Both the position numbers and the translations under genes were made by a program. From Isachenkonia alkalipeptolytica (GTDB lineage: Bacteria > Bacillota > Clostridia > Peptostreptococcales > T1SED10-28): 64,000 nucleotides of DNA. Shown here piece by piece: positions 53,123 through 61,568 of the stretch. The notes under the pieces were generated by a model that ran no database searches, was not told where the DNA came from, and was given only the letters and a program-made list of their open reading frames with translations. Every line of letters starts with the position of its first letter. Position 1 is the stretch's first letter. Where the stretch lies: positions 121,696-185,695 of the forward strand of contig NZ_SUMG01000007.1 of the NCBI RefSeq assembly GCF_009910325.1, given 5' to 3'.

Positions 53123-54595
53123 CTACTTCTGATATTTTTCCCCTTCTTTTTGAGGATAAATCGTCCCGAAGTTCATGATGTTGTTGGGATCAAAGGTCTC
53201 CTTCAGTTTTTCCAGCATATAGTAGGCGGATCCGTGCTCCTCCTTGGTCCATTCATTTCTAAACTTTCCGATTCCGTGGTGATGGCACATGGATCCCCCA
53301 AGCTTTAAGGTTTCCTCTACGATGATCCGTTGTAGGGGGTGATGGTAAACCCGCATTTCATCCTCCGGGGCGCAGTGAATTTCGTAGTTGTAAACGAAGT
53401 ACATGTTGGTACCGTTGATATAGCTGTGGGACGAGTGGCCTCCCAGCATGGTCAAATCCTCCACCCGGTGATACTCCTCTTTGATGCGTTTGATTACGTT
53501 ATGATAGATCTTTGGAATGGTTTCCCAGTCTCCGGAGACCTCGGTGGTGAATCCGGTATGGCTGTCATTTTCCAACATGCCTTCGTACTCATCGTCGATA
53601 TCCTGTTGGGACCAGTTTAAGTTCTCAAACCACTCTTCCAAGAGATCACTGTCCACTTTCTCCACAATGCCCTCATTAAACTTCTCCGCCGCGGTCTCGA
53701 TGCCTTTTCCTGTGGCTTCCACGAGGCCTTTGTTGCCCTCCGCCATGAAAATCACGACGCAGCGGTCCTTATAAAAATGATAGAAATGCTGCTTTGCATC
53801 CTCTTCCGAATAGCACCGGGCAACGGAAGGTCGATAGCCGTTGACCATCACTTCCCGGAGGATTTTAATCCCCGTATCCATATCCTTAACTAAAAAGCCG
53901 TGGAATTCGTTATTGTCCGGGAAGTATTTAAATAGTTTCACGGTAACTTCTGTGATGTAGCAAAGAGCACCTTCATTCCCGATGACGATGTGGCGGATAT
54001 CCGGCCCTCCCGCGCGACGGCTGACGTTTTTAACCCTTGAAATGTGACCGTCGGGGAATACGCACTCCAGTCCTACCACCATGTCCTCAATGCCGCCATA
54101 AAGAGTCGATAGTTGACCGATGCTTCGTGTAGCCACCAAGCCCCCCATTTTTGCTACGGGTTTAGACTGCGGGGAATGTCCCGTGGTGAGGCCTTTTTTC
54201 CGAAGCTCCTCTTCCAATTCTCCCAGTACCACACCGGCTTGCACCGTGGCCTGCATATTGTATTCATCGATTTTTACGGTCTTGTTGAGATTTTTGGCAT
54301 CGATCACGATGCTATTTTCCTTCCAGTTTTCCAGGCCGCCCTCTGTGGCGGTTTTTCCTGAACGGGGGATCACATTGATGTTGTTTTCATTGCAATACAT
54401 TAAGAGTTTCTTGACTTCCTCGGTGGAGTTCGGATACACGATGCCCTTGGGTTTAGGCACATCCAGCACCCGTCGCACCTTCGCATATTTTTTGTAGCGG
54501 TCCGCCGAAGCGTCGTAGAGATCCTCCTCATCGGTGTTGATCTGCTCCGCCGTCAGTATTTCTTCTAAATCTTTCAGTAAGTCCTTCGTTTCCAT
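53123..54595 (-). CDS. FAD-linked dehydrogenase of the GlcD/alkyl-DHAP-synthase type
   Basis: 490 residues of the VAO/PCMH flavoprotein fold: FAD domain with VIPRSGKTATEGG and GHSPQSKPVAKMGG, ATRSIGQLSTLYGGIEDMV, and a C-terminal substrate domain with HHHGIG (catalytic His cluster) followed by FDPNNIMNFGTIYP. The HHHG motif and GGIEDMV resemble alkylglycerone-phosphate synthase more than lactate dehydrogenase. Next to EtfB/EtfA it most likely oxidises a hydroxy compound and hands electrons to Etf. Start has GGAGGGA. It is the first gene of the operon, divergent from an RpiR regulator; the substrate is unknown. Confidence 0.85.
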   Translation of the reverse strand: METKDLLKDLEEILTAEQINTDEEDLYDASADRYKKYAKVRRVLDVPKPKGIVYPNSTEEVKKLLMYCNENNINVIPRSGKTATEGGLENWKENSIVIDAKNLNKTVKIDEYNMQATVQAGVVLGELEEELRKKGLTTGHSPQSKPVAKMGGLVATRSIGQLSTLYGGIEDMVVGLECVFPDGHISRVKNVSRRAGGPDIRHIVIGNEGALCYITEVTVKLFKYFPDNNEFHGFLVKDMDTGIKILREVMVNGYRPSVARCYSEEDAKQHFYHFYKDRCVVIFMAEGNKGLVEATGKGIETAAEKFNEGIVEKVDSDLLEEWFENLNWSQQDIDDEYEGMLENDSHTGFTTEVSGDWETIPKIYHNVIKRIKEEYHRVEDLTMLGGHSSHSYINGTNMYFVYNYEIHCAPEDEMRVYHHPLQRIIVEETLKLGGSMCHHHGIGKFRNEWTKEEHGSAYYMLEKLKETFDPNNIMNFGTIYPQKEGEKYQK

Positions 54596-54728
54596 AACCT
54601 ATCCCTCCAAGTTTTTATAGGTTCGCTCATCCGGTTCCGGTTCGCTTCATGGGGTTTCATCCGGTCCACCGGAGTCACCGGGTACATGCGTTGAATTTTC
54701 CGGTTTTTCTCCTATTTCTATGGTCTTT

Positions 54729-54757
54729 ATGATACTATGAATCCCCCCTTCCGTCAA
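54729..54757 (-). promoter_or_regulatory. Promoter of the dehydrogenase-Etf operon
   Basis: On the minus strand TTGACG (54757-54752), 17 bp, TATCAT (54734-54729), about 130 bp from the start codon. A TTCCGT operator half-site overlaps the -35 box. Confidence 0.7.
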
Positions 54758-54822
54758 TGAAATAACGGAAAGTTTTATATTTTTATGTATTATTTCTTTT
54801 CTTTGTGGAAAATTTTCCGTTA
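54749..54822. promoter_or_regulatory. Candidate RpiR operators in the divergent region
   Basis: TTCCGT (54749) faces ACGGAAA (54765). Further on, the 12-bp palindrome GGAAAATTTTCC (54807-54818) extends to TTTCCGTTA (54814-54822), which faces TAACGGAAA (54763-54771). The half-site ACGGAAA occurs three times between the two start codons, at positions able to block both promoters. Binding by the adjacent regulator is inference. Confidence 0.55.
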
Positions 54823-54827
54823 ATTGC

Positions 54828-54856
54828 TTTACATTTCTTTCTGTCAATGCTATTCT
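54828..54856 (+). promoter_or_regulatory. Promoter of the RpiR-type regulator
   Basis: TTTACA (54828-54833), 17 bp, TATTCT (54851-54856), about 39 bp from the ATG. Confidence 0.6.
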
Positions 54857-54894
54857 TACCCTAAAGTATATACCTCAAAAGGAGGGATCTCCCC

Positions 54895-55602
54895 ATGATC
54901 CGAATTGATTTTAGCAAACTGAATCCCCTGGAAAAAGAAATCCACGAAAGCCTGAAAGCCGCAGCCCTTCACCGATCCTCCATCACCATCGGCGACGCCG
55001 CCGAGCTTTGCGGCTGTTCCATTTCGAAAATCTCCAAGTTCGTAAAAAAACTGGGTTTTGCCAACTATAAACAATATATGCAGTTTCTTTATGAAAAGGA
55101 GCTTTCCCCGAGGGATACCACCGGTGAATTGGAAAGGCTCCATCGGTTCCTGGAGGATTTTGATCCCGCCTTGGTAACCGCCTTTATCGAAGAGATGGAA
55201 AAGTACCCGAAGATCCTTTTTTTCGGCCACGGGCCTTCCTATCTGGCGGCGGAGTACTTCGAGTACAAACTTCGCTTTTCCACGGGTAAATACGTCAATG
55301 CCCTGTCCGAAGAATTCATGGCGGAAAACCTGCTGGATTCCGATACCTTGTTGGTGATCCTCACAACCACCGGGGCCTTTCGCCCCTTTAAAGACCTGTA
55401 CCAATCAGCGAAGGCCCAAGGAGCCAAGGTCCTGATTCTCGCCGAGGAGTACAACCAATCCCTGCTGGAGACTTCAGACCAGCTGATCTGGCTGTCGAAA
55501 CACGCTCAGCCCCGGGAGTTAAAGCCCCATGAAAAATCCCGGACGGTGTTTTACATTTTCATCGAAGAAGTGGCGGCGGCCCTGGGAAGAGAAAAAGAAT
55601 AG
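54895..55602 (+). CDS. RpiR-family transcriptional regulator
   Basis: 235 residues: N-terminal helix-turn-helix (SITIGDAAELCGCSISKISK) and a C-terminal SIS phosphosugar-binding domain (ILFFGHGPSYLAAEYFEYK and LLVILTTTGAFRPFKD). AAGGAGG lies before the ATG. It is divergent from the dehydrogenase-EtfB-EtfA-SDR-kinase operon, and inverted repeats with ACGGAAA lie between them. It probably controls that operon in response to a sugar phosphate made by the pathway. A family B palindrome follows the stop. Confidence 0.88.
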   Translation: MIRIDFSKLNPLEKEIHESLKAAALHRSSITIGDAAELCGCSISKISKFVKKLGFANYKQYMQFLYEKELSPRDTTGELERLHRFLEDFDPALVTAFIEEMEKYPKILFFGHGPSYLAAEYFEYKLRFSTGKYVNALSEEFMAENLLDSDTLLVILTTTGAFRPFKDLYQSAKAQGAKVLILAEEYNQSLLETSDQLIWLSKHAQPRELKPHEKSRTVFYIFIEEVAAALGREKE

Positions 55603-55626
55603 AGCAAAAGATAAACCAAAGGGGAC

Positions 55627-55689
55627 GAACCAAAGGGGACGGAGGTGTTTGAGTCATGATGACTCAAACACCTCCGTCCCCTTTGGTTC
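55627..55689. repeat. Family B perfect palindrome, 63 nt
   Basis: Arms of 31 nt with no mismatch around a single G: GAACCAAAGGGGACGGAGGT then GTTTGAGTCAT, and its reverse complement. It lies between the convergent regulator and osmoprotectant-binding protein genes; an extra partial arm (ACCAAAGGGGACG) precedes it. Confidence 0.96.
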
Positions 55690-55702
55690 GTTGATCTTTT
55701 TT

Positions 55703-56632
55703 TTAATCGATTAAACCGTTGTCCCGTAGGAAGTTTTCCGCTACTTCTTCCGGTTCTAATTCATGGATATCCACTTCTTCGTTCAATTCCGTTAAGGTAT
55801 CATGATCAAGCAGTCGGGTAAGTTCATTCACGATTTCTTCTAATTCCGGATAAGCGTCCAGAATTTCCTGACGTACCACCGGTGCCGGGTTGTAAACCGG
55901 GAAAAAGTCTGCGTCGTCTTCAATGATGATCAGATCAAAGGCCGGGATTCTTCCGTCGGTTCCGAAACCTTCCGCAACATCCACTTCCCCTTGTCGAAGG
56001 GCGTCATAATATAGCCCTGTACTTAAGAAGGTGATATTATCATCGCCGAACTCGAAATCATAGACTCTTTCCAGCCCCTGAACGCCGTCTTCCCGCTCAT
56101 AGAATACTTCATTACAACCAAGGTCCAATTCTCCGGGATTCTCGTTGATGTATGCCGCAAGATCCGAGATCGTAACAATGCCCTTTTCATTCGCATCCTC
56201 TTCCCGCATCAATAAAACATAGGCGTTGTTGGCTTCAGAGTACTCCAACCACACAACATCATTTTCTTCCTTGTCCCAGTCCTTTACCATTTGATAGGCT
56301 TCATCGGGATCCCCTACAGGATCTTCATGCATAAACGTGGTAAGGGTGGTTCCGGTATATTCCCAGTAAACGTCCACTTGATCACTGTGCAGTGCAGGAC
56401 GGATTACATCGGATTCTCCCAGACCAATTCGGTCTTCCACCGGGTATCCGTGGTGATCAAAAAGATCCAACAGCATGTTTCCAAGAATCATTTGTTCTGT
56501 CCAGGGCTTCGAGGCCACCGTAATAGTGGGGTTGTCCTCATCATCCTCGCCACACCCAATAAACAGGGTTGCGGTTAATAAGATCGCGATCAGAAGCAGC
56601 GACCACTTTTTAAAACTTTTTTTACTTTTCAT
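55703..56632 (-). CDS. opuCC: Osmoprotectant ABC transporter substrate-binding lipoprotein (OpuCC-like)
   Basis: 309 residues: lipoprotein signal with lipobox TLFIGC, an acidic linker, then the OpuAC-type fold (ITVASKPWTEQMILGNML, VDVYWEYTGT, VAEGFGTDGRIPAF). The binding protein captures glycine betaine, carnitine or choline at the membrane surface. GGAGGAG precedes the ATG. It is the last gene of the four-gene unit, 44 bp after the permease. Exact ligand cannot be told. Confidence 0.9.
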   Translation of the reverse strand: MKSKKSFKKWSLLLIAILLTATLFIGCGEDDEDNPTITVASKPWTEQMILGNMLLDLFDHHGYPVEDRIGLGESDVIRPALHSDQVDVYWEYTGTTLTTFMHEDPVGDPDEAYQMVKDWDKEENDVVWLEYSEANNAYVLLMREEDANEKGIVTISDLAAYINENPGELDLGCNEVFYEREDGVQGLERVYDFEFGDDNITFLSTGLYYDALRQGEVDVAEGFGTDGRIPAFDLIIIEDDADFFPVYNPAPVVRQEILDAYPELEEIVNELTRLLDHDTLTELNEEVDIHELEPEEVAENFLRDNGLID

Positions 56633-56676
56633 CTTTTCATCTCCTCCTTATATTTTTTTAATCTATTGGTCAAACA

Positions 56677-57315
56677 TTACCCGCCGTACTTTTTTCGGAT
56701 CCGGCTTTGAAACAGTCCCAACAGCTGATCTAAAATAATGGCAATCGCTGCGGCGATTAAAGATCCGGCTAGAATAAACTCCGGGCTGTTCATGGCAATC
56801 CCGGTAAAAATCAGACGCCCAAGACCGCCGGCTCCGATAAGATGTGCAATAATTGCAGTTCCCACCGTAAGGATCGTTGCGGTTTGGATTCCCGCCACAA
56901 TAATCGGCGTGGCTAGGGGCAATTCCACCTTGAAAAGCACTTCTCTTTTGGAAAGCCCCATACCTCTGGCGGCCTCCAGCACATCGGGATCCAGTCCCTT
57001 GATGGCAGCCACCGTATTCCTTGCTATCGGCAGCAGTGCATAAATCGACAAGGCAAAAATTGCGGGGCGTACCCCAACTCCCATAATCGGAAGGAAAATC
57101 GCAATTACCGCCAAACTAGGAACCCCTTGAGCCGTATTCAGGAAGGAAAGAATCTGATTGATTTTTTTGTTAAAGGGTGGCCGGGTAACTAAGATCCCAA
57201 TGGGTAGCGCAATAATGATGGCAAAGAACAGGGAAACGAACACTAAAAACAGATGTCTTTGCAAAAGTTGCAGTCCCTGATCTTGTATGATTTCAATTAA
57301 TCGTTCAACACCCAT
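56677..57315 (-). CDS. opuCD: Osmoprotectant ABC permease (OpuCD-like)
   Basis: 212 residues with five or six membrane helices and the permease EAA loop LEAARGMGLSKREVLFKVEL before PLATPIIVAG. It pairs with the other permease of this operon. Its start overlaps the stop of the preceding gene by one base, so the genes are translationally coupled. Confidence 0.88.
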   Translation of the reverse strand: MGVERLIEIIQDQGLQLLQRHLFLVFVSLFFAIIIALPIGILVTRPPFNKKINQILSFLNTAQGVPSLAVIAIFLPIMGVGVRPAIFALSIYALLPIARNTVAAIKGLDPDVLEAARGMGLSKREVLFKVELPLATPIIVAGIQTATILTVGTAIIAHLIGAGGLGRLIFTGIAMNSPEFILAGSLIAAAIAIILDQLLGLFQSRIRKKYGG

Positions 57316-58001
57316 TAATTCTCACCTCCCGACTGTGATACTTCTTCGCTTTGGATGCCTTTGGAAACCACGGTTTTTTCCAGCCAGCCGATGAAAAAGT
57401 CGATAATCACTACAAAAACCGTAACCAGCAGGGCTCCTGTAATAATCATATCCGACCGGGAGCGGGTCAGCCCCTGCTCAATGAGTACACCAAGGTTTCG
57501 CTCCCCGATGTATACCGCCAGGGTCCCGATGCCCACCATCATAACCGTAGCTACCCGTACGCCGGCGAGAATCACCGGCAGGGCCAGGGGAAGCTGTACT
57601 TTTCGAAGAATTTGGGTCTCGCTCATCCCCATCCCCTTGGCCGCCTCTAAAATGTTTTTGTCCACTTCATTCAAAGCCACGTACACATTTCGAAGGATCG
57701 GTAGCATGGAGTAAAGAACCAGGGCCAGTACCGCACTTTGGCGGCTAAGTCCCAGTCCGGGAATACTGATTAAGATTCCGTATAGGGCCACACTTGGGAC
57801 GGACATGACAAAACTTCCCACTCCCATAACACCGTTGGCCATTTTCTTATTGTTTCTGAGGAGGACCCCCAAGCTGACCCAAAGAACCACGGATAAGCTG
57901 ATGGCGATCGCGATTAAAATCAGATGTTCCATGGTGTAACCGTAAATCCGATCCAAATTGTTTGTGAAGTAGTTAAAGACTCTCCGTGCTTCATTCATCA
58001 C
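57315..58001 (-). CDS. opuCB: Osmoprotectant ABC permease (OpuCB-like)
   Basis: 228 residues with about six membrane helices and EAA loop LEAAKGMGMSETQILRKVQL then PLALPVILAG. It is paralogous to the permease downstream, as in OpuB/OpuC systems that use two different permease subunits. Start and stop overlap with the neighbours on both sides. Confidence 0.88.
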   Translation of the reverse strand: MMNEARRVFNYFTNNLDRIYGYTMEHLILIAIAISLSVVLWVSLGVLLRNNKKMANGVMGVGSFVMSVPSVALYGILISIPGLGLSRQSAVLALVLYSMLPILRNVYVALNEVDKNILEAAKGMGMSETQILRKVQLPLALPVILAGVRVATVMMVGIGTLAVYIGERNLGVLIEQGLTRSRSDMIITGALLVTVFVVIIDFFIGWLEKTVVSKGIQSEEVSQSGGEN

Positions 58002-59143
58002 TACAACACCTCATTTTCTTCACTATCATTTTCTTCGTAGGCCTCTCCGATATAGGAACGGATATCCGAAAAGGTTACAATCCCCAGGAATTCATCCTCT
58101 TTCCCCATTACGGGAAGAGCCGCAATATTATGCTGCAACATATCCGACATGGCATCCTTTAGGGTGTTATGTTCGTTTAGTGATATGGGGAACATTCGGA
58201 TTCCTTTATTCCATCCCTTGGCGCTGGAGAGTTTATTCCAGTCCTCCTTGGCCAGGTACCCCACCACTTCTTTTTCATCATTATGAATCAGGATTCGATT
58301 TTTATCGGGATGCTTAAAGTATTTTTCAATCTCATCGATCCCGGCGGTATCCTTCACCCGCTTAATATTCTTTCGCATTACTTCCGTTACCCGAAGCAGG
58401 TTTAGTACCTTCAGGGACCGGTCGGATCCCACAAACTGCTCGACGAACTCATTAGCGGGATTAAATAAGATATTCTCGGGGGTATCAAACTGCACCAGTT
58501 TCCCCTCGTTCATAATAGCAATTTTATCTCCCATTTTGATGGCCTCATCAATATCATGGGTTACAAAACAGATGGTTTTTTTGACCTTTTTCTGCAGTTT
58601 TAAAAATTCATTTTGCAGCTGATTTCTGGTAATGGGGTCCACCGCTCCAAAGGGCTCATCCATAAGCATTACCGGAGGATCCGCCGCCATGGCCCGGGCC
58701 ACGCCCACCCGCTGGCTTTGTCCGCCCGACAGGGCTTTCGGGAATTTATCCCGGTTCTCATCGGGATCCAGGTTCATCAGTTTTAACAGTTCCACCACCC
58801 GTTTTTCAACCTTTTCCTCTTCCCAGCCTAAGAGTCTGGGTACAATGGCGATATTATCGAACACCGAATAATGGGGAAAGAGTCCTGTTTTTTGAATTAC
58901 GTATCCGATCTTTTTTCTCAGTTCATTGGCATTCTGATCGATGACGTTTTCGCCATTCACATAAATTTTTCCACCGCTGGGTTCGATGATCCGGTTAATC
59001 ATTTTTAAGGTTGTGGTTTTTCCACATCCCGAAGGCCCAACAAAAGTACAGATTTCTCCCTCTTCTATACTCATGTTTAACTTATCCACTGCCGGGCGCT
59101 GCATTCCGGGATACTTTTTAACCACCTCTTCAATTTTGATCAT
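58001..59143 (-). CDS. opuCA: Osmoprotectant ABC ATPase with CBS domains (OpuCA-like)
   Basis: 380 residues: ABC domain with Walker A GPSGCGKTT, signature ALSGGQSQRVGVARAM, Walker B VMLMDEPFGAVDP, then two CBS domains (about 255-370; the second holds ALPVMGKEDEFLGIVTFSDI). In the OpuA/OpuC group the CBS pair senses ionic strength or cyclic nucleotides and gates transport. GAGGAG precedes the ATG. It is the first gene of the operon, served by the promoter at 59283-59310. Confidence 0.92.
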   Translation of the reverse strand: MIKIEEVVKKYPGMQRPAVDKLNMSIEEGEICTFVGPSGCGKTTTLKMINRIIEPSGGKIYVNGENVIDQNANELRKKIGYVIQKTGLFPHYSVFDNIAIVPRLLGWEEEKVEKRVVELLKLMNLDPDENRDKFPKALSGGQSQRVGVARAMAADPPVMLMDEPFGAVDPITRNQLQNEFLKLQKKVKKTICFVTHDIDEAIKMGDKIAIMNEGKLVQFDTPENILFNPANEFVEQFVGSDRSLKVLNLLRVTEVMRKNIKRVKDTAGIDEIEKYFKHPDKNRILIHNDEKEVVGYLAKEDWNKLSSAKGWNKGIRMFPISLNEHNTLKDAMSDMLQHNIAALPVMGKEDEFLGIVTFSDIRSYIGEAYEENDSEENEVL

Positions 59144-59282
59144 TTTCTTTCACTCCTCTAGTTTTGTGAATACTGCGACAACACCTATGTATACCCCTGA
59201 TTCCCGTTGATTATCAGGTTTTATTTTGTGAAGTCACTTTTTTTCTCATCGGCACAACTTTTTCCATTGTCTCAGTTTAGTT

Positions 59283-59310
59283 ATTATAACACAAGGAAAA
59301 TAAAAAACAA
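59283..59310 (-). promoter_or_regulatory. Promoter of the opuC operon
   Basis: On the minus strand TTGTTT (59310-59305), 16 bp, TATAAT (59288-59283), leaving a leader of about 130 nt. Family B repeats begin five bases upstream of the -35 box. Confidence 0.7.
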
Positions 59311-59314
59311 GTAG

Positions 59315-59553
59315 ACCAAAGGGGACGGAGGTATTCGGTATATAGTCTACCAAAGGGGACGGAGGTATTCGGTATATAGTCTACCAAAGGGGACGGCAGG
59401 CTGCGTAAAAACGCTGATGTTATAATTATCAACAGCTATATATAGTTGAACATTAAATCATGGATTCAACATATAGTATATAAAATTTGTAACAAAACAG
59501 TTTTTACGCAACCTGACGGAGGTATTCGATATATAGCACACCGAAGGGGGACC
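59315..59553 (+). repeat. Family B half-repeats in tandem, interrupted by a small element
   Basis: Units of 34 bp start at 59315, 59349 and 59383, each ACCAAAGGGGACGGAGGT then ATTCGGTATATAGTCT. The third is split after ACGG by the element at 59397-59515 and resumes at 59520 as AGGTATTCGATATATAG; a fragment CCGAAGGGGGACC ends it. All arms point the same way, unlike the palindromic copies. The rest of 59144-59639 holds the opuC leader and AT-rich sequence. Confidence 0.92.
59397..59515. mobile_element. 119-bp MITE-like inverted-repeat element
   Basis: Ends are CAGGCTGCGTAAAAAC and GTTTTTACGCAACCTG, 16-nt inverted repeats with one mismatch. ACGG stands on both sides (59393-59396 and 59516-59519) and looks like a 4-bp target duplication. 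The inside is AT-rich, with no gene. A second copy of the same end begins at 63881. Confidence 0.85.
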
Positions 59554-59639
59554 GCATTACCACCCCTTTATTATAAGTGTTTCCTTCCTTTAGATCCGTT
59601 GTAAAATACTACAGCTATATCTGTTTTGAAATACTATAG

Positions 59640-60527
59640 CTATATCCGTTGTAAAATACTATAGCCGATCCCCGTGATCCTTTCCAGCTGCCTTAAGGAA
59701 ATCCCGTATTCTTTGCAGGTTGTAATGATCTCGGCTCGCCGCACAGGGTCATAGCTTTGAATAACCGTTGGACTCTTCCCATACACCTGTTGCTTAACAA
59801 AATCCGCTGCATCCTCATCCCGCCACCGACGGCTTCTATCAAACTCTAAGTAGGGTTTGTTTTCCGGTACTTTATGAAATTCTTTCAAAAATATTTTCGC
59901 CTTATTTCGCTGTTCTTCCGTGATTGGGTCGTGGGTGTTTTGAGGGTAAGTATCCGGTGGATGGTTTCTGGAAGGTTCTTTTAGAGAAGCAACGGCCATG
60001 TCCTGATTGCAAAGCTTCAGACCGAAAGTTTTGTCAGACGCTTCATTCGACGCTTCATTCGACGCTTCATTCGACGCTTCATTCGACGCTTCAAAGTACT
60101 CCCGATAGCTGCTCCAGGGGTAATCGGAAAGTTTCTGAACCATACCGGCTTTTAAGGGATTTTGGTGGATATAGCGTAGTACACCAAGAAAATAGCCAGG
60201 GGTTTCCACCACCTCACTTTTAAAACGATCCTGAAAAAGATGTCCCACCCGTTCGTATTTTCCGTTATACCACTGCACATATTTCGAGGCGATTCTTCGA
60301 AAGACGGTTCCAAGCTCTTCCTCGCCTTCTTTCATCAAAAGATGGATATGATTGGTCATCAGGCAATAGGCATAAATCTCGTACTCGCTTTTCGGTTGTT
60401 GATCCTTTAATGCATACAAAAACTTCCGGTAGTCCTGTTCCTCTTCGAAAATCCGCTGTTTATTGATCCCCCGGAAGATTACATGATATACACCGGTCTT
60501 GCTTTTTTCCCTAGCTCTTCTCGGCAA
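59640..60527 (-). CDS. RAYT: REP-associated tyrosine transposase
   Basis: 295 residues starting at TTG with MPRRAREKSKTGVYHVIFRG, the family start. HUH motif NHIHLLM (His60, His62), nucleophile Tyr119 in LRYIHQNPLKAG, then DYPWSSYREYF; all expected catalytic residues are present. After that lies an in-frame EASN repeat (12-bp DNA unit, about five copies at 60039-60093) and a C-terminal helix-turn-helix-like part (ISLRQLERITGIGYSILQRI). RAYTs cut single-stranded DNA at hairpin repeats and are thought to spread REP/REPIN sequences. Family B repeats flank it on both sides, the nearest palindrome being about 130 bp upstream. It lacks IS-type ends. Confidence 0.9.
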   Translation of the reverse strand: MPRRAREKSKTGVYHVIFRGINKQRIFEEEQDYRKFLYALKDQQPKSEYEIYAYCLMTNHIHLLMKEGEEELGTVFRRIASKYVQWYNGKYERVGHLFQDRFKSEVVETPGYFLGVLRYIHQNPLKAGMVQKLSDYPWSSYREYFEASNEASNEASNEASNEASDKTFGLKLCNQDMAVASLKEPSRNHPPDTYPQNTHDPITEEQRNKAKIFLKEFHKVPENKPYLEFDRSRRWRDEDAADFVKQQVYGKSPTVIQSYDPVRRAEIITTCKEYGISLRQLERITGIGYSILQRI

Positions 60528-60660
60528 ATTCCCTCACCCCTTCGTTTTGGACTTTGGGTCAATATCCTGGACGTCGCATATGTTCTATTTTTACCATAAA
60601 CAGACCCCGGTTAAACAATTTTTTGTTAATAATGACACAAAGGTAAACCAAAGGGGCCAT

Positions 60661-60723
60661 AAACCAAAGGGGACGGAGGTATTCGGTACATCATGTACCG
60701 AATACCTCCGTCCCCTTTGGTTT
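60661..60723. repeat. Family B perfect palindrome, 63 nt, upstream of RAYT
   Basis: Arms of 31 nt with no mismatch around one C: AAACCAAAGGGGACGGAGGT then ATTCGGTACAT. The inner part differs from the copies at 45.7 and 55.6 kb in both arms at once. Its last bases overlap the TAA stop of the hemerythrin gene. A partial ACCAAAGGGG precedes it. Confidence 0.97.
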
Positions 60724-61108
60724 AAAGTTTTTGTATAAAGTTTTTATCCGCCTCATTAATATGATTGATCAGCCAATCCACCATCAATAGTTTGAGATTA
60801 TCAACATTTTCTTCGGTAGGACCGGAGGCCTTGAAATCTTGTAAGGTATTATGCAGCTTTTGAATGAACTCCCGGTGCAACCCTTGATGTTCTTGGAGTT
60901 TGGAATATCCGTGATCCCCCATCATCTTTTCTTCCTCGGCAAAATGTTTTTTCGTATAGTCAATCAGTTCCTGGAAGGTTTCCTGAAGAGTCTCGTTACT
61001 GCTCTCGGGAGTTAAATCCAGTACCCCGGTTCCCAGCTCAAAGATTTTTTTATGCTGGGTATCCACCTTTACATTTCCCGTTTTTAAGCTGTCGCTCCAC
61101 CATAACAT
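60722..61108 (-). CDS. Bacteriohemerythrin
   Basis: 128 residues, a four-helix bundle with all expected iron ligands: His in DTQHKKIF, HFAEEEKMM (His and Glu), EHQGLHREF (two His) and NHINEADKNF (His and Asp). It binds oxygen at a di-iron site and could store, scavenge or sense it. GGAGG precedes the ATG. It lies beside a chemoreceptor gene on the same strand, which suggests oxygen avoidance or protection in an anaerobe. The stop codon overlaps a family B palindrome. Confidence 0.93.
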   Translation of the reverse strand: MLWWSDSLKTGNVKVDTQHKKIFELGTGVLDLTPESSNETLQETFQELIDYTKKHFAEEEKMMGDHGYSKLQEHQGLHREFIQKLHNTLQDFKASGPTEENVDNLKLLMVDWLINHINEADKNFIQKL

Positions 61109-61162
61109 AGGGTTGCCTCCTTTTGTTTTTTTAAATGATTATCCGCCGGGATCCCCCAGGGC

Positions 61163-61444
61163 TTAATTAAACCGCACATCATAAATCTTGGTTAAATACT
61201 GATACTGCTCTTTCAGCTCCTGCTTGAATTCCTCTTCGGGCATCTTATCGTAGAGATGAATTCCATCTTCTATTAAACAATTGTAGATCAGCTCCGCCAT
61301 GATTTTATCTTCTTTTTGAAGGGCATCGTAACGGCTCTCCACCTCATGGGGGAAATCCAGGGTATAGGTGATTATATCCATATTGCCTTCCAAATATTCC
61401 TTTGTCATCTTCATTAAATAATCCGTATTGGTTTTATTCATCAT
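61163..61444 (-). CDS. Small unknown helical protein
   Basis: 93 residues, charged and probably all helical, with no signal peptide, Cys pair or known motif. TYTLDFPHEVESRYDALQKE in the middle and a C-terminal YLTKIYDVRF hint at the contact-inhibition/colicin-immunity type of small helical proteins, but this is weak. AAAGGTG lies ahead of the ATG pair. It stands between the hemerythrin and chemoreceptor genes, both on the same strand. Confidence 0.6.
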   Translation of the reverse strand: MMNKTNTDYLMKMTKEYLEGNMDIITYTLDFPHEVESRYDALQKEDKIMAELIYNCLIEDGIHLYDKMPEEEFKQELKEQYQYLTKIYDVRFN

Positions 61445-61568
61445 CTCGCACCTTTCATCTTTACTGGGTTTTGTGTAGTTTTCAATGCTAGGATTATAGC
61501 ATTTTCTGATAGTATATGATTTTCGGTGTCCGTTGTCAATAGGTTCGGGGGAATGGATGAACCCAATG

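Noticed and set aside
52593..53308. Long overlapping plus-strand open frames through the 14-bp array
   Set aside because: The translations are just repeated LRFTYCAL-like strings from the tandem DNA, open in several frames at once, with no start signal; they lie antisense to real genes at both ends.
54856..55404. Minus-strand open frame of 182 codons
   Set aside because: Shadow of the RpiR regulator, whose domains and ribosome binding site are clear.
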